NCBI RefSeq assembly: GCF_007679345.1
Contig: NZ_VEGH01000013.1
Location: 81,545-145,544, forward strand
From: Cellulosimicrobium cellulans
GTDB lineage: Bacteria > Actinomycetota > Actinomycetes > Actinomycetales > Cellulomonadaceae
DNA: 64,000 nt
Direction: 5' to 3'
Positions within the stretch are counted from its first letter, which is position 1. Every line of letters starts with the position of its first letter. Positions 7,095 through 15,694 of this stretch are shown here, piece after piece. Position numbers and translations under genes: made by a program. The notes under the pieces were generated by a model that searched no databases, was not told where the DNA came from, and saw only the letters and a program-made list of their open reading frames with translations.

Positions 7095-9074
7095 GTGCCC
7101 GAGCCGGACGTCCAGGTGCGCGGGGGCACCGTCCTGATCGCCGACGAGGCGGGCCAGATCCGCCCGCCGGGAACCGACGCGCACGCCGTGCAGCGCGCCG
7201 CCGGTCTGCACGTCCGGGACTGCCGGGTGCTGTCCCGGTGGCTGCTGCGCGTCGACGGCGCCGAGCCCGTCCCCGCGGGCGGCGTGACCCGCACCGGCGA
7301 CCGGACCGTCGCGCTGCTCCCGCGCACCGCCCGCGGCGAGAGCCCCGGCGCGTGGGTCGTCCGCGAGCAGCGGATCGACGCCGCCGGCCTGGTCGACCGG
7401 GTCACCCTGCGGAACCTCGGCGCCGCCCCGCGCGAGGTCGCCCTGACCCTCGAGGTGTCCGGCGACTTCGCCGACCAGTTCACGCTCCGCGGCGACGGCC
7501 GCGCGTACCCCGCGGCGCCGCCGCCGTCCGCCGGGTCGGACGCCGGGGTGCTGCGGCTGCGGTTCCGGTGGGCGGTGCCCGGGCGACCGGCGTTCGCGCG
7601 CGCGGTCGAGGTGTCGGCCGACCCCCGCCCCGCCGTCACCCTCGGCGACCGCGGCGAGGGCACTCACCTGCTGCGGTGGACCGCGGCGCTGCCGCCGGGC
7701 GGTGCGTGGGCGGTCGAGGTGCGCGTGCGGGACACGGGGGTGCCGGGGGACGCGGGGGTGCCGAGGGCCGCGGGGGTACGGGAGGACACGGGGGTGCCGG
7801 CCCACGCGCGGCGCGCCCGTGCCGCGACGACCGCCGGGCCGGCGCACCCCGCCCCGGCTCCCGCCCCCCGCACCTCGGCCGCCCGGGTGCACGCCGCCTC
7901 CGCCGCCGACCTCGACGGTCTGGTCATGCCCGCGCCGCACGCCCGGGACGCGGACGTGCCCGCCGCCGGGCCACCGTGGTTCCAGATCCTCGCCGGCCGC
8001 GACGGCGTGCTGACGGCGCTGCTCGCGGAGCACTCCCACCCGCACCTGCTGCCCGGCGTGCTCACCGCGCTGGCGCGCACCCAGGGCTGCCGCACCGACC
8101 CCGCGCGGCTGGAGCAGCCGGGCAAGATCGTGCACGAGCTGCGCTCCGGCCCGCTCGCCGACCTGGGGCTGGTGCCGTACGGCCGCTACTACGGCAGCGT
8201 CGACGCCACCCCGCTGTTCCTGCTGGGCCTCGGGCGCCTCGCGGACCGGGCCGACGCCGGGTCCCGGGCGCTCGTGCGGGACCTGGCGCCCGCCGCCCGC
8301 GCGGCCGTCGGCTGGTTGCGCGGCGACGGCGGCCTCGACGCCACCGGCTTCGTCACCTACACCCCGGACCCCGCGGGCCTGCGCAACCACGGCTGGAAGG
8401 ACTCCTGGGACGCGATCGCGCACCCCGACGGCCGGCTCGCCGACGGGCCGATCGCGCTCGTCGAGGTGCAGGCCTACACCTGGGCGGCGCTGCGCGCCGC
8501 CGCGCGGTGCGCCCGAGACGCGTGGGACGACCCCGGCTGGGCGGCCGAGCTCGACGCGCTGGCAGCGGACCTGCGAGGGCGGTTCCACGACCGGTTCTGG
8601 CTCCCGGACCGGCGGTTCCTCGCGCTCGCCCTGGACGGCGGCGGCGCGCCCGTCCGCACGCTCACCTCCAACGCGGGGCACGCGCTGTGGTCCGGCGTGC
8701 TCGACCCGGACGCCGCGCGCGAGGTGGCGGCGCGGCTCGCCTCGGACGACTTCTGCTCGGGGTGGTCGATCCGCACCGTCGCGCGGTCCGAGCCCGCCTA
8801 CCAGCCGCTGTCGTACCACCGCGGCTCCTGCTGGCCGCACGACACGGCGCTGGCGATGGCAGGCGCGGACCGGTACGGGCTCGTCACCGAGGCCCGCGGC
8901 CTGGCGGGCGCCGTCGTGCGGGCCGGCGAGGCGTTCGACGGCCGGCTGCCCGAGCTGTTCGCCGGTTTCGGCGCCGACGAGCACCCCGCCCCCGTCCGCT
9001 ACGCCTACGCAGCCCGGCCCCAGGCCTGGAGCGCCGCCGCGGCCCTGGCGGCCGCCGACCACCTCCTGCGCTGA
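7095..9074 (+). CDS. GDE_N-type amylo-alpha-1,6-glucosidase / glycogen debranching-like protein
   Basis: 659 aa from GTG preceded by GAGGAGG. Residues 5-220 match the N-terminal bis-domain of bacterial debranching-like enzymes (DEAGQIRPPGTDAHAVQRAAGLHVRDCRVLSRW has their typical pattern). The C-terminal part from about 290 is an (alpha/alpha)6 barrel with NHGWKDSWDAI, EVQAYTWAAL and CWPHDTALAM, as in GH63/amylo-1,6-glucosidase proteins. The two parts are joined by a low-complexity linker holding four hexapeptide repeats (about residues 213-236). No signal peptide, so it is probably cytoplasmic. Divergent from the sugar importer, suggesting it acts on an imported glucan or oligosaccharide; the actual specificity of this subfamily is poorly defined. 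Confidence 0.82.
   Translation: MPEPDVQVRGGTVLIADEAGQIRPPGTDAHAVQRAAGLHVRDCRVLSRWLLRVDGAEPVPAGGVTRTGDRTVALLPRTARGESPGAWVVREQRIDAAGLVDRVTLRNLGAAPREVALTLEVSGDFADQFTLRGDGRAYPAAPPPSAGSDAGVLRLRFRWAVPGRPAFARAVEVSADPRPAVTLGDRGEGTHLLRWTAALPPGGAWAVEVRVRDTGVPGDAGVPRAAGVREDTGVPAHARRARAATTAGPAHPAPAPAPRTSAARVHAASAADLDGLVMPAPHARDADVPAAGPPWFQILAGRDGVLTALLAEHSHPHLLPGVLTALARTQGCRTDPARLEQPGKIVHELRSGPLADLGLVPYGRYYGSVDATPLFLLGLGRLADRADAGSRALVRDLAPAARAAVGWLRGDGGLDATGFVTYTPDPAGLRNHGWKDSWDAIAHPDGRLADGPIALVEVQAYTWAALRAAARCARDAWDDPGWAAELDALAADLRGRFHDRFWLPDRRFLALALDGGGAPVRTLTSNAGHALWSGVLDPDAAREVAARLASDDFCSGWSIRTVARSEPAYQPLSYHRGSCWPHDTALAMAGADRYGLVTEARGLAGAVVRAGEAFDGRLPELFAGFGADEHPAPVRYAYAARPQAWSAAAALAAADHLLR
7731..7802 (+). 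repeat. Four tandem 18-bp in-frame repeats in a protein linker
   Basis: Units start at 7731, 7749, 7767 and 7785 with core GACACGGGGGTGCCG. The exact 18-bp period encodes hexapeptides DTGVPG, DAGVPR, AAGVRE and DTGVPA inside the debranching-like protein. Copy number changes would stay in frame. Confidence 0.9.
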
Positions 9075-9107
9075 CCCGCCCGCCGCCCGCCGCCCGCCGC
9101 CCGCCGC
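9075..9107. repeat. CCGCCCG heptanucleotide repeat
   Basis: About four and a half copies of CCGCCCG directly follow the stop codon of the debranching-like gene. Simple repeat; no function evident. Confidence 0.7.
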
Positions 9108-9159
9108 ACTCAGCGGCGACCTCGCGGGGCGTGCGGGAGGGGGCGCCGCGGGGGCGGGG

Positions 9160-10851
9160 TCAGCGCGGGGTGATGCCCCGGTTGCGCAGGCCCCAGATCG
9201 CCGAGTCCGTCAGCGCCTCCCAGGACGCCTCGATCAGGTTCGGCCCGACGCCCACGGTGCTCCACGCCGTCTGGCCGTCGCTCGTCTCGATGAGCACCCG
9301 GGTCACCGCGTCGGTGCCGTGCATGGCGTCGAGGATGCGCACCTTGAAGTCGATCAGCTCGAACGCCGCCAGCTCCGGGTAGACCCGCTGGAGCGCGAGC
9401 CGCAGCGCGTGGTCCAGGGCGTTGACCGGGCCGTTCCCCTCGCCGGTCGCGACGATCCGCTCGCCCCCGGCGTGCAGCTTGACCGTGGCCTCGGCCGTGG
9501 CGGGCGTGCCGCGGGAGCCGGCGCGCTCGACGATCGTGCGCCAGGACTCGACCCGGAAGTACGCCGGCCGGGAACCGTCGACCTCCTCGGCGAGCAGCAG
9601 CTCGAACGAGGCGTCCGCGGCGTCGTAGGTGTAGCCCTGCGCCTCGGCGTCCTTGACGCGGTTGGTGACGCGGGTGAGCACCTCGTCCTGCCCGGCCAGG
9701 TCGAAGCCGAGCTCGCGGCCCTTGAGCTCGATCGACGCGCGGCCGGCCATCTCGGACACCAGCATCCGCATGTCGTTGCCGACGGCCTGGGGGTCGATGT
9801 GCTGGTAGAGGTCGGGGTCGACGCGGATGGCCGAGGCGTGCAGGCCGGCCTTGTGCGCGAACGCGCTCGCTCCGACGTACGGCTGGCGGGCGAACGGCGC
9901 GATGTTCGTGATCTCGCTGATCTGGTGCGCGATCCGGGTCATCTCGCCCAAACCGCCGGGGCGGTCGGCGGGCGGGACCAGGACGCTGCGGCCGGTCTTG
10001 AGCTCGAGGTTGGCGACGGTCGCGAGCAGGTCGGCGTTGCCGGTGCGCTCGCCGTAGCCGTTGACGGTGCCCTGCAGGTGCACGGCGCCGGCCTCGACCG
10101 CCGCGAGCGAGTTCGCGACCGCGCAGCCCGAGTCGTTGTGCGCGTGCACGCCGAGCCGGGTCAGGGCGTCGGCGGTGCCGAGCGCGGCACGCAGGTCACG
10201 CACCACCTCGGTCACCTGGAACGGCAGCATCCCGCCGTTGGTGTCGCACAGCACGACGGTCTCGGCGCCCGCCTCGACGGCCGCGAGCACGACGTCGCGC
10301 GCGTAGGCCGGGTCGAACCGGAAGCCGTCGAAGAAGTGCTCGGCGTCGACGACGACCCGGCGGCCCTCGCCGACCAGCAGCCGCACGGAGTCGGCGACCA
10401 TCGCGAGGTTCTCGGGCCCGGTGGTCCGGAGCGCGCGCTCGACGTGGCGCGAGTCGGACTTGGCGACGAGGGTGACCACCGGCGCCTCGGAGTCGAGCAG
10501 GGCGCGCAGCTGGGGGTCGTCCCACGCGCGCACGCCCGGCTTGCGGGTCGCGCCGAACGCGGCGAGCACCGCGTGCCGGAGGTCGAGCTCCTTCGCGGCC
10601 CGGGCGAAGAACTCGGTGTCCTTGGGGATCGCGCCCGGCCAGCCGCCCTCGATGTAGCCCACGCCCAGGTCGTCGAGCAGCGGCGCGATGGCCAGCTTGT
10701 CGGCGACCGAGAGGTTCATGCCCTCCTGCTGGGCGCCGTCGCGCAGCGTGGTGTCGTACACGTCGAACGCCGCGGGGCCGCCGGCGGCGGGGTGGGCCGC
10801 GCCGCCGCGGGGCAGGGTGGCGGGGGCGTCGGAGGCGGTGGGCTCGGTCAC
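9160..10851 (-). CDS. cimA: (R)-citramalate synthase
   Basis: 563 aa. The N-terminal HMGL-like TIM barrel shows the motif YDTTLRDGAQQEGMNLS (about 32-48), SDSRHVERALRT, and the metal-binding HAHNDSG. Residues beyond about 420 form a LeuA-type allosteric domain (GNGPVNALDHALR). GIEGGWPGAIPKDTEFF-like text (YIEGGWPGAIPKDTEFF) separates citramalate synthase from isopropylmalate and homocitrate synthases. It condenses pyruvate and acetyl-CoA to citramalate, the threonine-independent route to 2-oxobutyrate and isoleucine. It is the last visible gene of the minus-strand branched-chain cluster and has its own attenuator upstream. Confidence 0.92.
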   Translation of the reverse strand: MTEPTASDAPATLPRGGAAHPAAGGPAAFDVYDTTLRDGAQQEGMNLSVADKLAIAPLLDDLGVGYIEGGWPGAIPKDTEFFARAAKELDLRHAVLAAFGATRKPGVRAWDDPQLRALLDSEAPVVTLVAKSDSRHVERALRTTGPENLAMVADSVRLLVGEGRRVVVDAEHFFDGFRFDPAYARDVVLAAVEAGAETVVLCDTNGGMLPFQVTEVVRDLRAALGTADALTRLGVHAHNDSGCAVANSLAAVEAGAVHLQGTVNGYGERTGNADLLATVANLELKTGRSVLVPPADRPGGLGEMTRIAHQISEITNIAPFARQPYVGASAFAHKAGLHASAIRVDPDLYQHIDPQAVGNDMRMLVSEMAGRASIELKGRELGFDLAGQDEVLTRVTNRVKDAEAQGYTYDAADASFELLLAEEVDGSRPAYFRVESWRTIVERAGSRGTPATAEATVKLHAGGERIVATGEGNGPVNALDHALRLALQRVYPELAAFELIDFKVRILDAMHGTDAVTRVLIETSDGQTAWSTVGVGPNLIEASWEALTDSAIWGLRNRGITPR

Positions 10852-10927
10852 GGGGAGTGCTTCTCTCGGCGAGGGGACGAGGCGAGCTGCCGGGGGTGCG
10901 CGCCGGGTCGGCGTGCGGGTCGAGCAA

Positions 10928-10955
10928 CAAAAAGACCCCCCGGGTTCGGGAGGTC
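10928..10955 (-). terminator. Attenuator terminator of cimA
   Basis: On the minus strand, GACCTCCCG and CGGGGGGTC form a 9-bp stem with one G-U pair and a four-base loop, followed by TTTTTG. It lies between the leader peptide and cimA, where a rho-independent stop only makes sense as an attenuator. Confidence 0.85.
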
Positions 10956-10956
10956 G

Positions 10957-10984
10957 GCGCGTCCGCGGGGTGGGGCGGACGCGC
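10957..10984 (-). promoter_or_regulatory. Pause/anti-terminator hairpin of the cimA leader
   Basis: GCGCGTCCGC and GCGGACGCGC form a perfect 10-bp stem with an 8-base loop. It begins at the last base of the leader stop codon, so a ribosome at or near the stop would block it. It ends one base before the terminator stem. Confidence 0.7.
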
Positions 10985-11013
10985 TAGGCGATGACGATCG
11001 GGAGACCGGACAT
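10984..11013 (-). CDS. cimA leader peptide (MSGLPIVIA)
   Basis: Nine codons, ATG at 11013 to TAG at 10984. Four of the nine residues are Leu, Ile, Val and Ile in one run (L-P-I-V-I), so ribosome stalling would sense shortage of branched-chain aminoacyl-tRNAs. A hairpin starts at the stop codon and a U-tract terminator follows before cimA. The start lies 6 nt after a -10-like CACGAT, suggesting a leaderless transcript. No Shine-Dalgarno stronger than GATGAG is visible. Confidence 0.8.
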   Translation of the reverse strand: MSGLPIVIA

Positions 11014-11019
11014 GGGCTC

Positions 11020-11048
11020 ATCGTGGCACACGTCACGCGGGACGTCAG
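11020..11048 (-). promoter_or_regulatory. Promoter of the cimA leader transcript
   Basis: Minus strand: CTGACG (11048-11043), a 17-nt spacer, then CACGAT (11025-11020). Six nt later comes the leader ATG, so transcription would begin at or next to the start codon. The spacing matches that of the ilvB leader promoter. Confidence 0.55.
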
Positions 11049-11094
11049 CCCCGTCCACCGTGCGGGACGGGGCCGACGTCGGGCGCCGCGCGCG

Positions 11095-12204
11095 TCAGAC
11101 CAGGCGGTGCATCCAGCCGTGCGGGTCGGCCGCGCGGCCGTACTGGATGTCGGTCAGGCGCTGCCGGATGCTCTGCATGACCGGACCGGCCTCGCCGTCG
11201 CCGACGGTCACGTCGAAGTCGCCGCCCGCGAGCCGGCCGATCGGCGTGACGACGGCGGCGGTGCCGCAGGCGAACACCTCGGCCACGCTGCCGTCGCGCA
11301 GGCCGGCGAGCAGCTCGGCGAGCGGGATGTCCCGCTCGTGCACCTCACGGCCGTCCTCGGTCAGCAGCTGCAGGATCGAGGAGCGGGTCACGCCCTCGAG
11401 GATCGAGCCGGTGAGCCGAGGGGTGGACACCGAGCCGTCGGCGCCGACCACGAACACGTTCATGCCGCCGAGCTCCTCGAGCAGCGTGCCGGTCGCGGCG
11501 TCCAGGAAGCACACCTGCTCGCAGCCGCGGGCGTAGGCCTCCTGCTGCGGGAGCAGGCTCGCGGCGTAGTTGCCGCCGCACTTGGCCGCGCCGGTGCCGC
11601 CGGCCGCGGCGCGCGAGTAGTCCTCGGACACCCAGATCGACACCGGCTTCACGCCGCCGGCGAAGTACGAGCCGACCGGCGAGGCGATCACGAGGTACTC
11701 GGCCTGCATCGACGGCCGCACGCCCAGGAACGCCTCGGAGGCGTACATGAACGGGCGGAGGTAGAGGCTGGTCTCCTCCCCCGACGGCACCCAGGCCTCG
11801 TCGGTCCGGACCAGGGCGGTCACCGACGCGAGGAAGTCCTCGGTGGACAGCTCGGGCAGCGCGAGCCGCCGGGCGGAGCGCTGCAGCCGCTCGGCGTTGG
11901 CCTGCGGGCGGAACGTCCACACCGAGCCGTCGGCGTGCCGGTACGCCTTGAGGCCCTCGAAGATCTCCTGGGCGTAGTGCAGCACCGCGGTGGCGGGGTC
12001 GAGCAGCAGCGGGCCGTACTTCTCGACCCGGCGGTCGTGCCAGCCCAGCCCCTGCGTCCAGGAGACCCGCGCCATGTGGTCGGTGAACACGGTGCCGAAC
12101 TTCGGCGTGGCGAGCAGCGACTCCCGCTCGGCGTCGGGCGTCGGGGTGTCGGTGGGACGGACCTCGAAGGTGGAACCGAGGTCGGTCGTGTCGGAGATGC
12201 TCAT
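11095..12204 (-). CDS. ilvE: Branched-chain amino acid aminotransferase
   Basis: 369 aa from ATG 12204 (GAAAGG 10 nt upstream; an in-frame ATG at 12222 is less well placed). Fold type IV PLP enzyme: GWHDRRVEKYGPLLLDPATAVLHYAQEIFEGLKAY is characteristic of the group II bacterial/eukaryal BCAT family, the PLP lysine is in GTGAAKCGGNYA, and ELGGMNVFVV is the conserved substrate-side motif. It transaminates 2-oxoisovalerate, 2-oxoisocaproate and 2-oxo-3-methylvalerate with glutamate, the last step of Val, Leu and Ile synthesis. Lies between leuB and cimA on the same strand with about 100 nt gaps, so each gene may have its own promoter. Confidence 0.94.
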   Translation of the reverse strand: MSISDTTDLGSTFEVRPTDTPTPDAERESLLATPKFGTVFTDHMARVSWTQGLGWHDRRVEKYGPLLLDPATAVLHYAQEIFEGLKAYRHADGSVWTFRPQANAERLQRSARRLALPELSTEDFLASVTALVRTDEAWVPSGEETSLYLRPFMYASEAFLGVRPSMQAEYLVIASPVGSYFAGGVKPVSIWVSEDYSRAAAGGTGAAKCGGNYAASLLPQQEAYARGCEQVCFLDAATGTLLEELGGMNVFVVGADGSVSTPRLTGSILEGVTRSSILQLLTEDGREVHERDIPLAELLAGLRDGSVAEVFACGTAAVVTPIGRLAGGDFDVTVGDGEAGPVMQSIRQRLTDIQYGRAADPHGWMHRLV

Positions 12205-12305
12205 GTGTCTGCGGCCTTTCACCAGGAGTCTGATCTGACGGTACCTGGGCGACGGCCGGGGTGGGACGGGCGCGGGACGCGGCGGTGCGCCCCGAGCGGG
12301 CGGGG

Positions 12306-13349
12306 TCAGCCGGCGATGCGCGCGGCGAGGTCCTTGCCCACCTCGGCCGTCGACCGTACTCGGCCGCCGCGCTCCGCGACGTCCGCCGCGACGGCGGCCT
12401 CGACGCGGGCCGCGGCCTCGCGCTCGCCCAGGTGCTCGAGCAGCAGCGCGACGGACAGCACCGTGGCGGTGGGGTCGGCCTTGCCCTGCCCGGCGATGTC
12501 CGGGGCGGAGCCGTGCACCGGCTCGAACATGCTCGGCGCGGTGCGGTCCGGGTTGATGTTGGCGGACGCGGCCAGGCCGATGCCGCCGACGATCGCGCCG
12601 GCCAGGTCCGTGAGGATGTCACCGAACAGGTTGTCCGTCACGATCACGTCGAACCGGGCCGGGTCGGTCACCAGGAAGATCGTCGCCGCGTCCACGTGCA
12701 GGTAGTCGACCGTCACGTCCGGGAACTCGGCGTTCACGGCCTCGACGGTGCGCCGCCACAGGTGGCCGGCGTGCACGAGGACGTTGTGCTTGTGCACCAG
12801 CGTGAGCTTCCGGCGGGGGCGGGCGTTCGCGCGGGCGAACGCGTCGCGCACCACCCGCTCGACGCCGAAGGCGGTGTTGACGCTGACCTCGTTGGCGATC
12901 TCGTGCGCGGTGCCCACCCGGATCGCGCCGCCGTTGCCGACGTACGGGCCCTCGGTGCCCTCGCGGACGACGACGAAGTCGACGTCGCCCGGGGTCGCCA
13001 GCGGCGAGGCCACGCCCGGGTACAGCTTGGCGGGGCGCAGGTTCACGTAGTGGTCCAGGGCGAAGCGCAGCTTGAGCAGCAGCCCGCGCTCCAGCACGCC
13101 GGACGGCACGCTGGGGTCGCCGATGGCGCCGAGCAGGATCGCGTCGTGCGAGCGGATCGCCTCGAGGTCGGCGTCGGTCAGCGTCTCGCCGGTCGCGTGC
13201 CAGCGGCGCGCGCCCAGGTCGAAGTCGGTCGTGGTGACCGTGCTGCCCGAGCCGGACAGGGCCGCCTCCAGGGCCAGGAGACCCTGCTCCACGACCTCGG
13301 TGCCGATGCCGTCACCCGCGACGACGGCCAGGTTGATGCGCTGCGCCAT
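12306..13349 (-). CDS. leuB: 3-isopropylmalate dehydrogenase
   Basis: 347 aa, of the short actinobacterial type. N-terminal [17 protein letters not shown], then [19 protein letters not shown] with the substrate-binding arginines, [14 protein letters not shown], the metal-binding aspartates in [15 protein letters not shown], and [19 protein letters not shown] for NAD specificity. It oxidatively decarboxylates 3-isopropylmalate in leucine synthesis; this subfamily can also act on 3-methylmalate after CimA. A TAGGGT hexamer (13362-13357) sits 7 nt before the ATG, pointing to a leaderless transcript separate from the ASCH gene upstream. Confidence 0.95.
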   Translation of the reverse strand: MAQRINLAVVAGDGIGTEVVEQGLLALEAALSGSGSTVTTTDFDLGARRWHATGETLTDADLEAIRSHDAILLGAIGDPSVPSGVLERGLLLKLRFALDHYVNLRPAKLYPGVASPLATPGDVDFVVVREGTEGPYVGNGGAIRVGTAHEIANEVSVNTAFGVERVVRDAFARANARPRRKLTLVHKHNVLVHAGHLWRRTVEAVNAEFPDVTVDYLHVDAATIFLVTDPARFDVIVTDNLFGDILTDLAGAIVGGIGLAASANINPDRTAPSMFEPVHGSAPDIAGQGKADPTATVLSVALLLEHLGEREAAARVEAAVAADVAERGGRVRSTAEVGKDLAARIAG

Positions 13350-13393
13350 GCTGCCCACCCTAGTGAGTCGTCTTACGAACCGGGACGACCGTC

Positions 13394-13954
13394 TCAGGCC
13401 TCGGACGGGCCGGCGGACGGACCCCGGTCGCCGGGACGCGGGTACAGCAGCTCGAACCGCTCGACGACGACCGGCGTCGCGTCGGTGAGCTCCGCGCCCA
13501 GCGCCGCCAGCACGGGGCCCCAGGAGTCCTCGCGCTCCGCGCGCCAGGACGCGAGCGTCCCGTCGCCCTCCCCCTCGGCCCGTGCGACGTCGTCCCCCAC
13601 CTCGCCGAACGGCACCGTCTCCACCCGCGTGGTGCGGATCAGCGCGCCCGGCCGGCCGGCGCCGTCGGTCACGATCGACAGGTCGCCCTTGACGGGCAGC
13701 GGCTCGTCGGCGTGCTCGAACTCCGGCAGGGCCGTCGACGTGGCGGTCTTGCTGCCGTCGAGCACGAGCGCGAGGGCCGCGTCGGCGAGCGCCGGGTCGT
13801 CGCCGAACGCCCAGGACGGCGGTACCAGCGACCCCGCGATCCCCGGCCCGGTCACGGCGGCGACCCGCATCACCCCGGCCCGGACCCGGGCGACCTCCCA
13901 GAACCGGAGGACCTCGTCGGGGTGCATGCTGTCGGCGGCGGCGTCGTCGGTCAT
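13394..13954 (-). CDS. ASCH domain-containing protein
   Basis: 186 aa from ATG 13954, which has GGGAGG 9 nt upstream; an ATG three codons earlier abuts the ribosome site and is less likely. The middle of the protein ([16 protein letters not shown], then [34 protein letters not shown]) follows the ASCH pattern, a PUA-like beta-barrel fold thought to bind RNA. Members are small, cytoplasmic and mostly uncharacterised. It lies between ilvC and leuB but nothing in the sequence ties it to amino acid synthesis. Confidence 0.8.
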   Translation of the reverse strand: MTDDAAADSMHPDEVLRFWEVARVRAGVMRVAAVTGPGIAGSLVPPSWAFGDDPALADAALALVLDGSKTATSTALPEFEHADEPLPVKGDLSIVTDGAGRPGALIRTTRVETVPFGEVGDDVARAEGEGDGTLASWRAEREDSWGPVLAALGAELTDATPVVVERFELLYPRPGDRGPSAGPSEA

Positions 13955-13990
13955 GCGGCCCATCCTCCCGGACGCGAGCAGAAACCACGA

Positions 13991-14064
13991 CGCCGAGACA
14001 GGACCGTCCCGCCGAGAGAGGACCGTGGACGGTCCTCTCTCGGCGCGGAGGTCCTCTCTCGGCG
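13991..14064. repeat. Intergenic inverted-repeat element A (core CGCCGAGA)
   Basis: Two direct copies of a 17-bp unit (13991-14007 and 14010-14026, CGCCGAGAGAGGACCGT in the second) are followed by two inverted copies (14029-14045 and 14050-14064). Units 2 and 3 are perfect complements across a 2-nt centre. Located between ilvC and the ASCH gene. Related elements occur at 27159-27232 and 29884-29933. Confidence 0.85.
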
Positions 14065-14088
14065 CGCGAGCGTCGAGCAGCGCGCGGG

Positions 14089-15159
<1,071 letters not shown>

Positions 15160-15684
15160 TCAGGCGGACCGGCTGACGCGCTCGAGCGCGCGGTCCGTGA
15201 TGGAGCGGGGCCCGCGGCCGATGGCCACGATGCCGGACTGGACGATCTCGCGGACGCCGAACGGCTCGAGCGCCGCCAGCAGCGCCGTGAGCTTGCCCGG
15301 GCTGCCGGTGGCCTCGATGGTCACGGTGTCCGGCACGACGTCGACGACGTGCGCCCGGAACAGCTCGACCACCTCGAGCACCTGGGTGCGGACGGCGCCC
15401 TCGGCGCGGACCTTGACCAGCAGGAGCTCGCGCTGCACGGAGGCGGCGTCCTCGAGCTCGACGATCTTGATCACGTTGATCAGCTTGTTCAGCTGCTTGG
15501 TGACCTGCTCCAGCGGCAGGGCGTCGACGTCGACCACGACGGTGATCCGGGAGATCTCGTCGTGCTCGGTCGGGCCCACCGCGAGGGAGTGGATGTTGAA
15601 CGACCGGCGGGCGAACAGGCCGGCGACGCGGGTCAGCACGCCGGGCTTGTTCTCCACGAGGACGGAGAGGGTGTGACGGCTCAT
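15160..15684 (-). CDS. ilvN: Acetolactate synthase regulatory (small) subunit
   Basis: 174 aa. Begins with the ACT domain (MSRHTLSVLVENKPGVLTRVAGLFARRSFNIHSLAVG), followed by the C-terminal IlvH/N domain (ELLLVKV, AHVVDVVPDTVTIEATGSPGK). It binds valine and controls the catalytic subunit IlvB; length is normal for the family. It starts 10 nt after the ilvB stop and precedes ilvC, the standard ilvBNC order. Confidence 0.96.
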   Translation of the reverse strand: MSRHTLSVLVENKPGVLTRVAGLFARRSFNIHSLAVGPTEHDEISRITVVVDVDALPLEQVTKQLNKLINVIKIVELEDAASVQRELLLVKVRAEGAVRTQVLEVVELFRAHVVDVVPDTVTIEATGSPGKLTALLAALEPFGVREIVQSGIVAIGRGPRSITDRALERVSRSA

Positions 15685-15694
15685 GTTCTCTTCC

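Noticed and set aside
9160..10851. 2-isopropylmalate synthase (LeuA) instead of citramalate synthase
   Set aside because: The short N-terminus, YDTTLRDGAQQEGMNLS motif and overall length fit the CimA group; LeuA of actinobacteria has a different N-terminal extension.
12205..12305. Leader peptide or attenuator for ilvE
   Set aside because: No short ORF rich in Leu/Val/Ile and no terminator with a U-tract was found between leuB and ilvE.
9319..12705. Open frame of 1128 codons on the plus strand
   Set aside because: It lies opposite cimA and ilvE, gives low-complexity Arg/Gly/Val text, and is explained by high GC leaving stops rare on the opposite strand.
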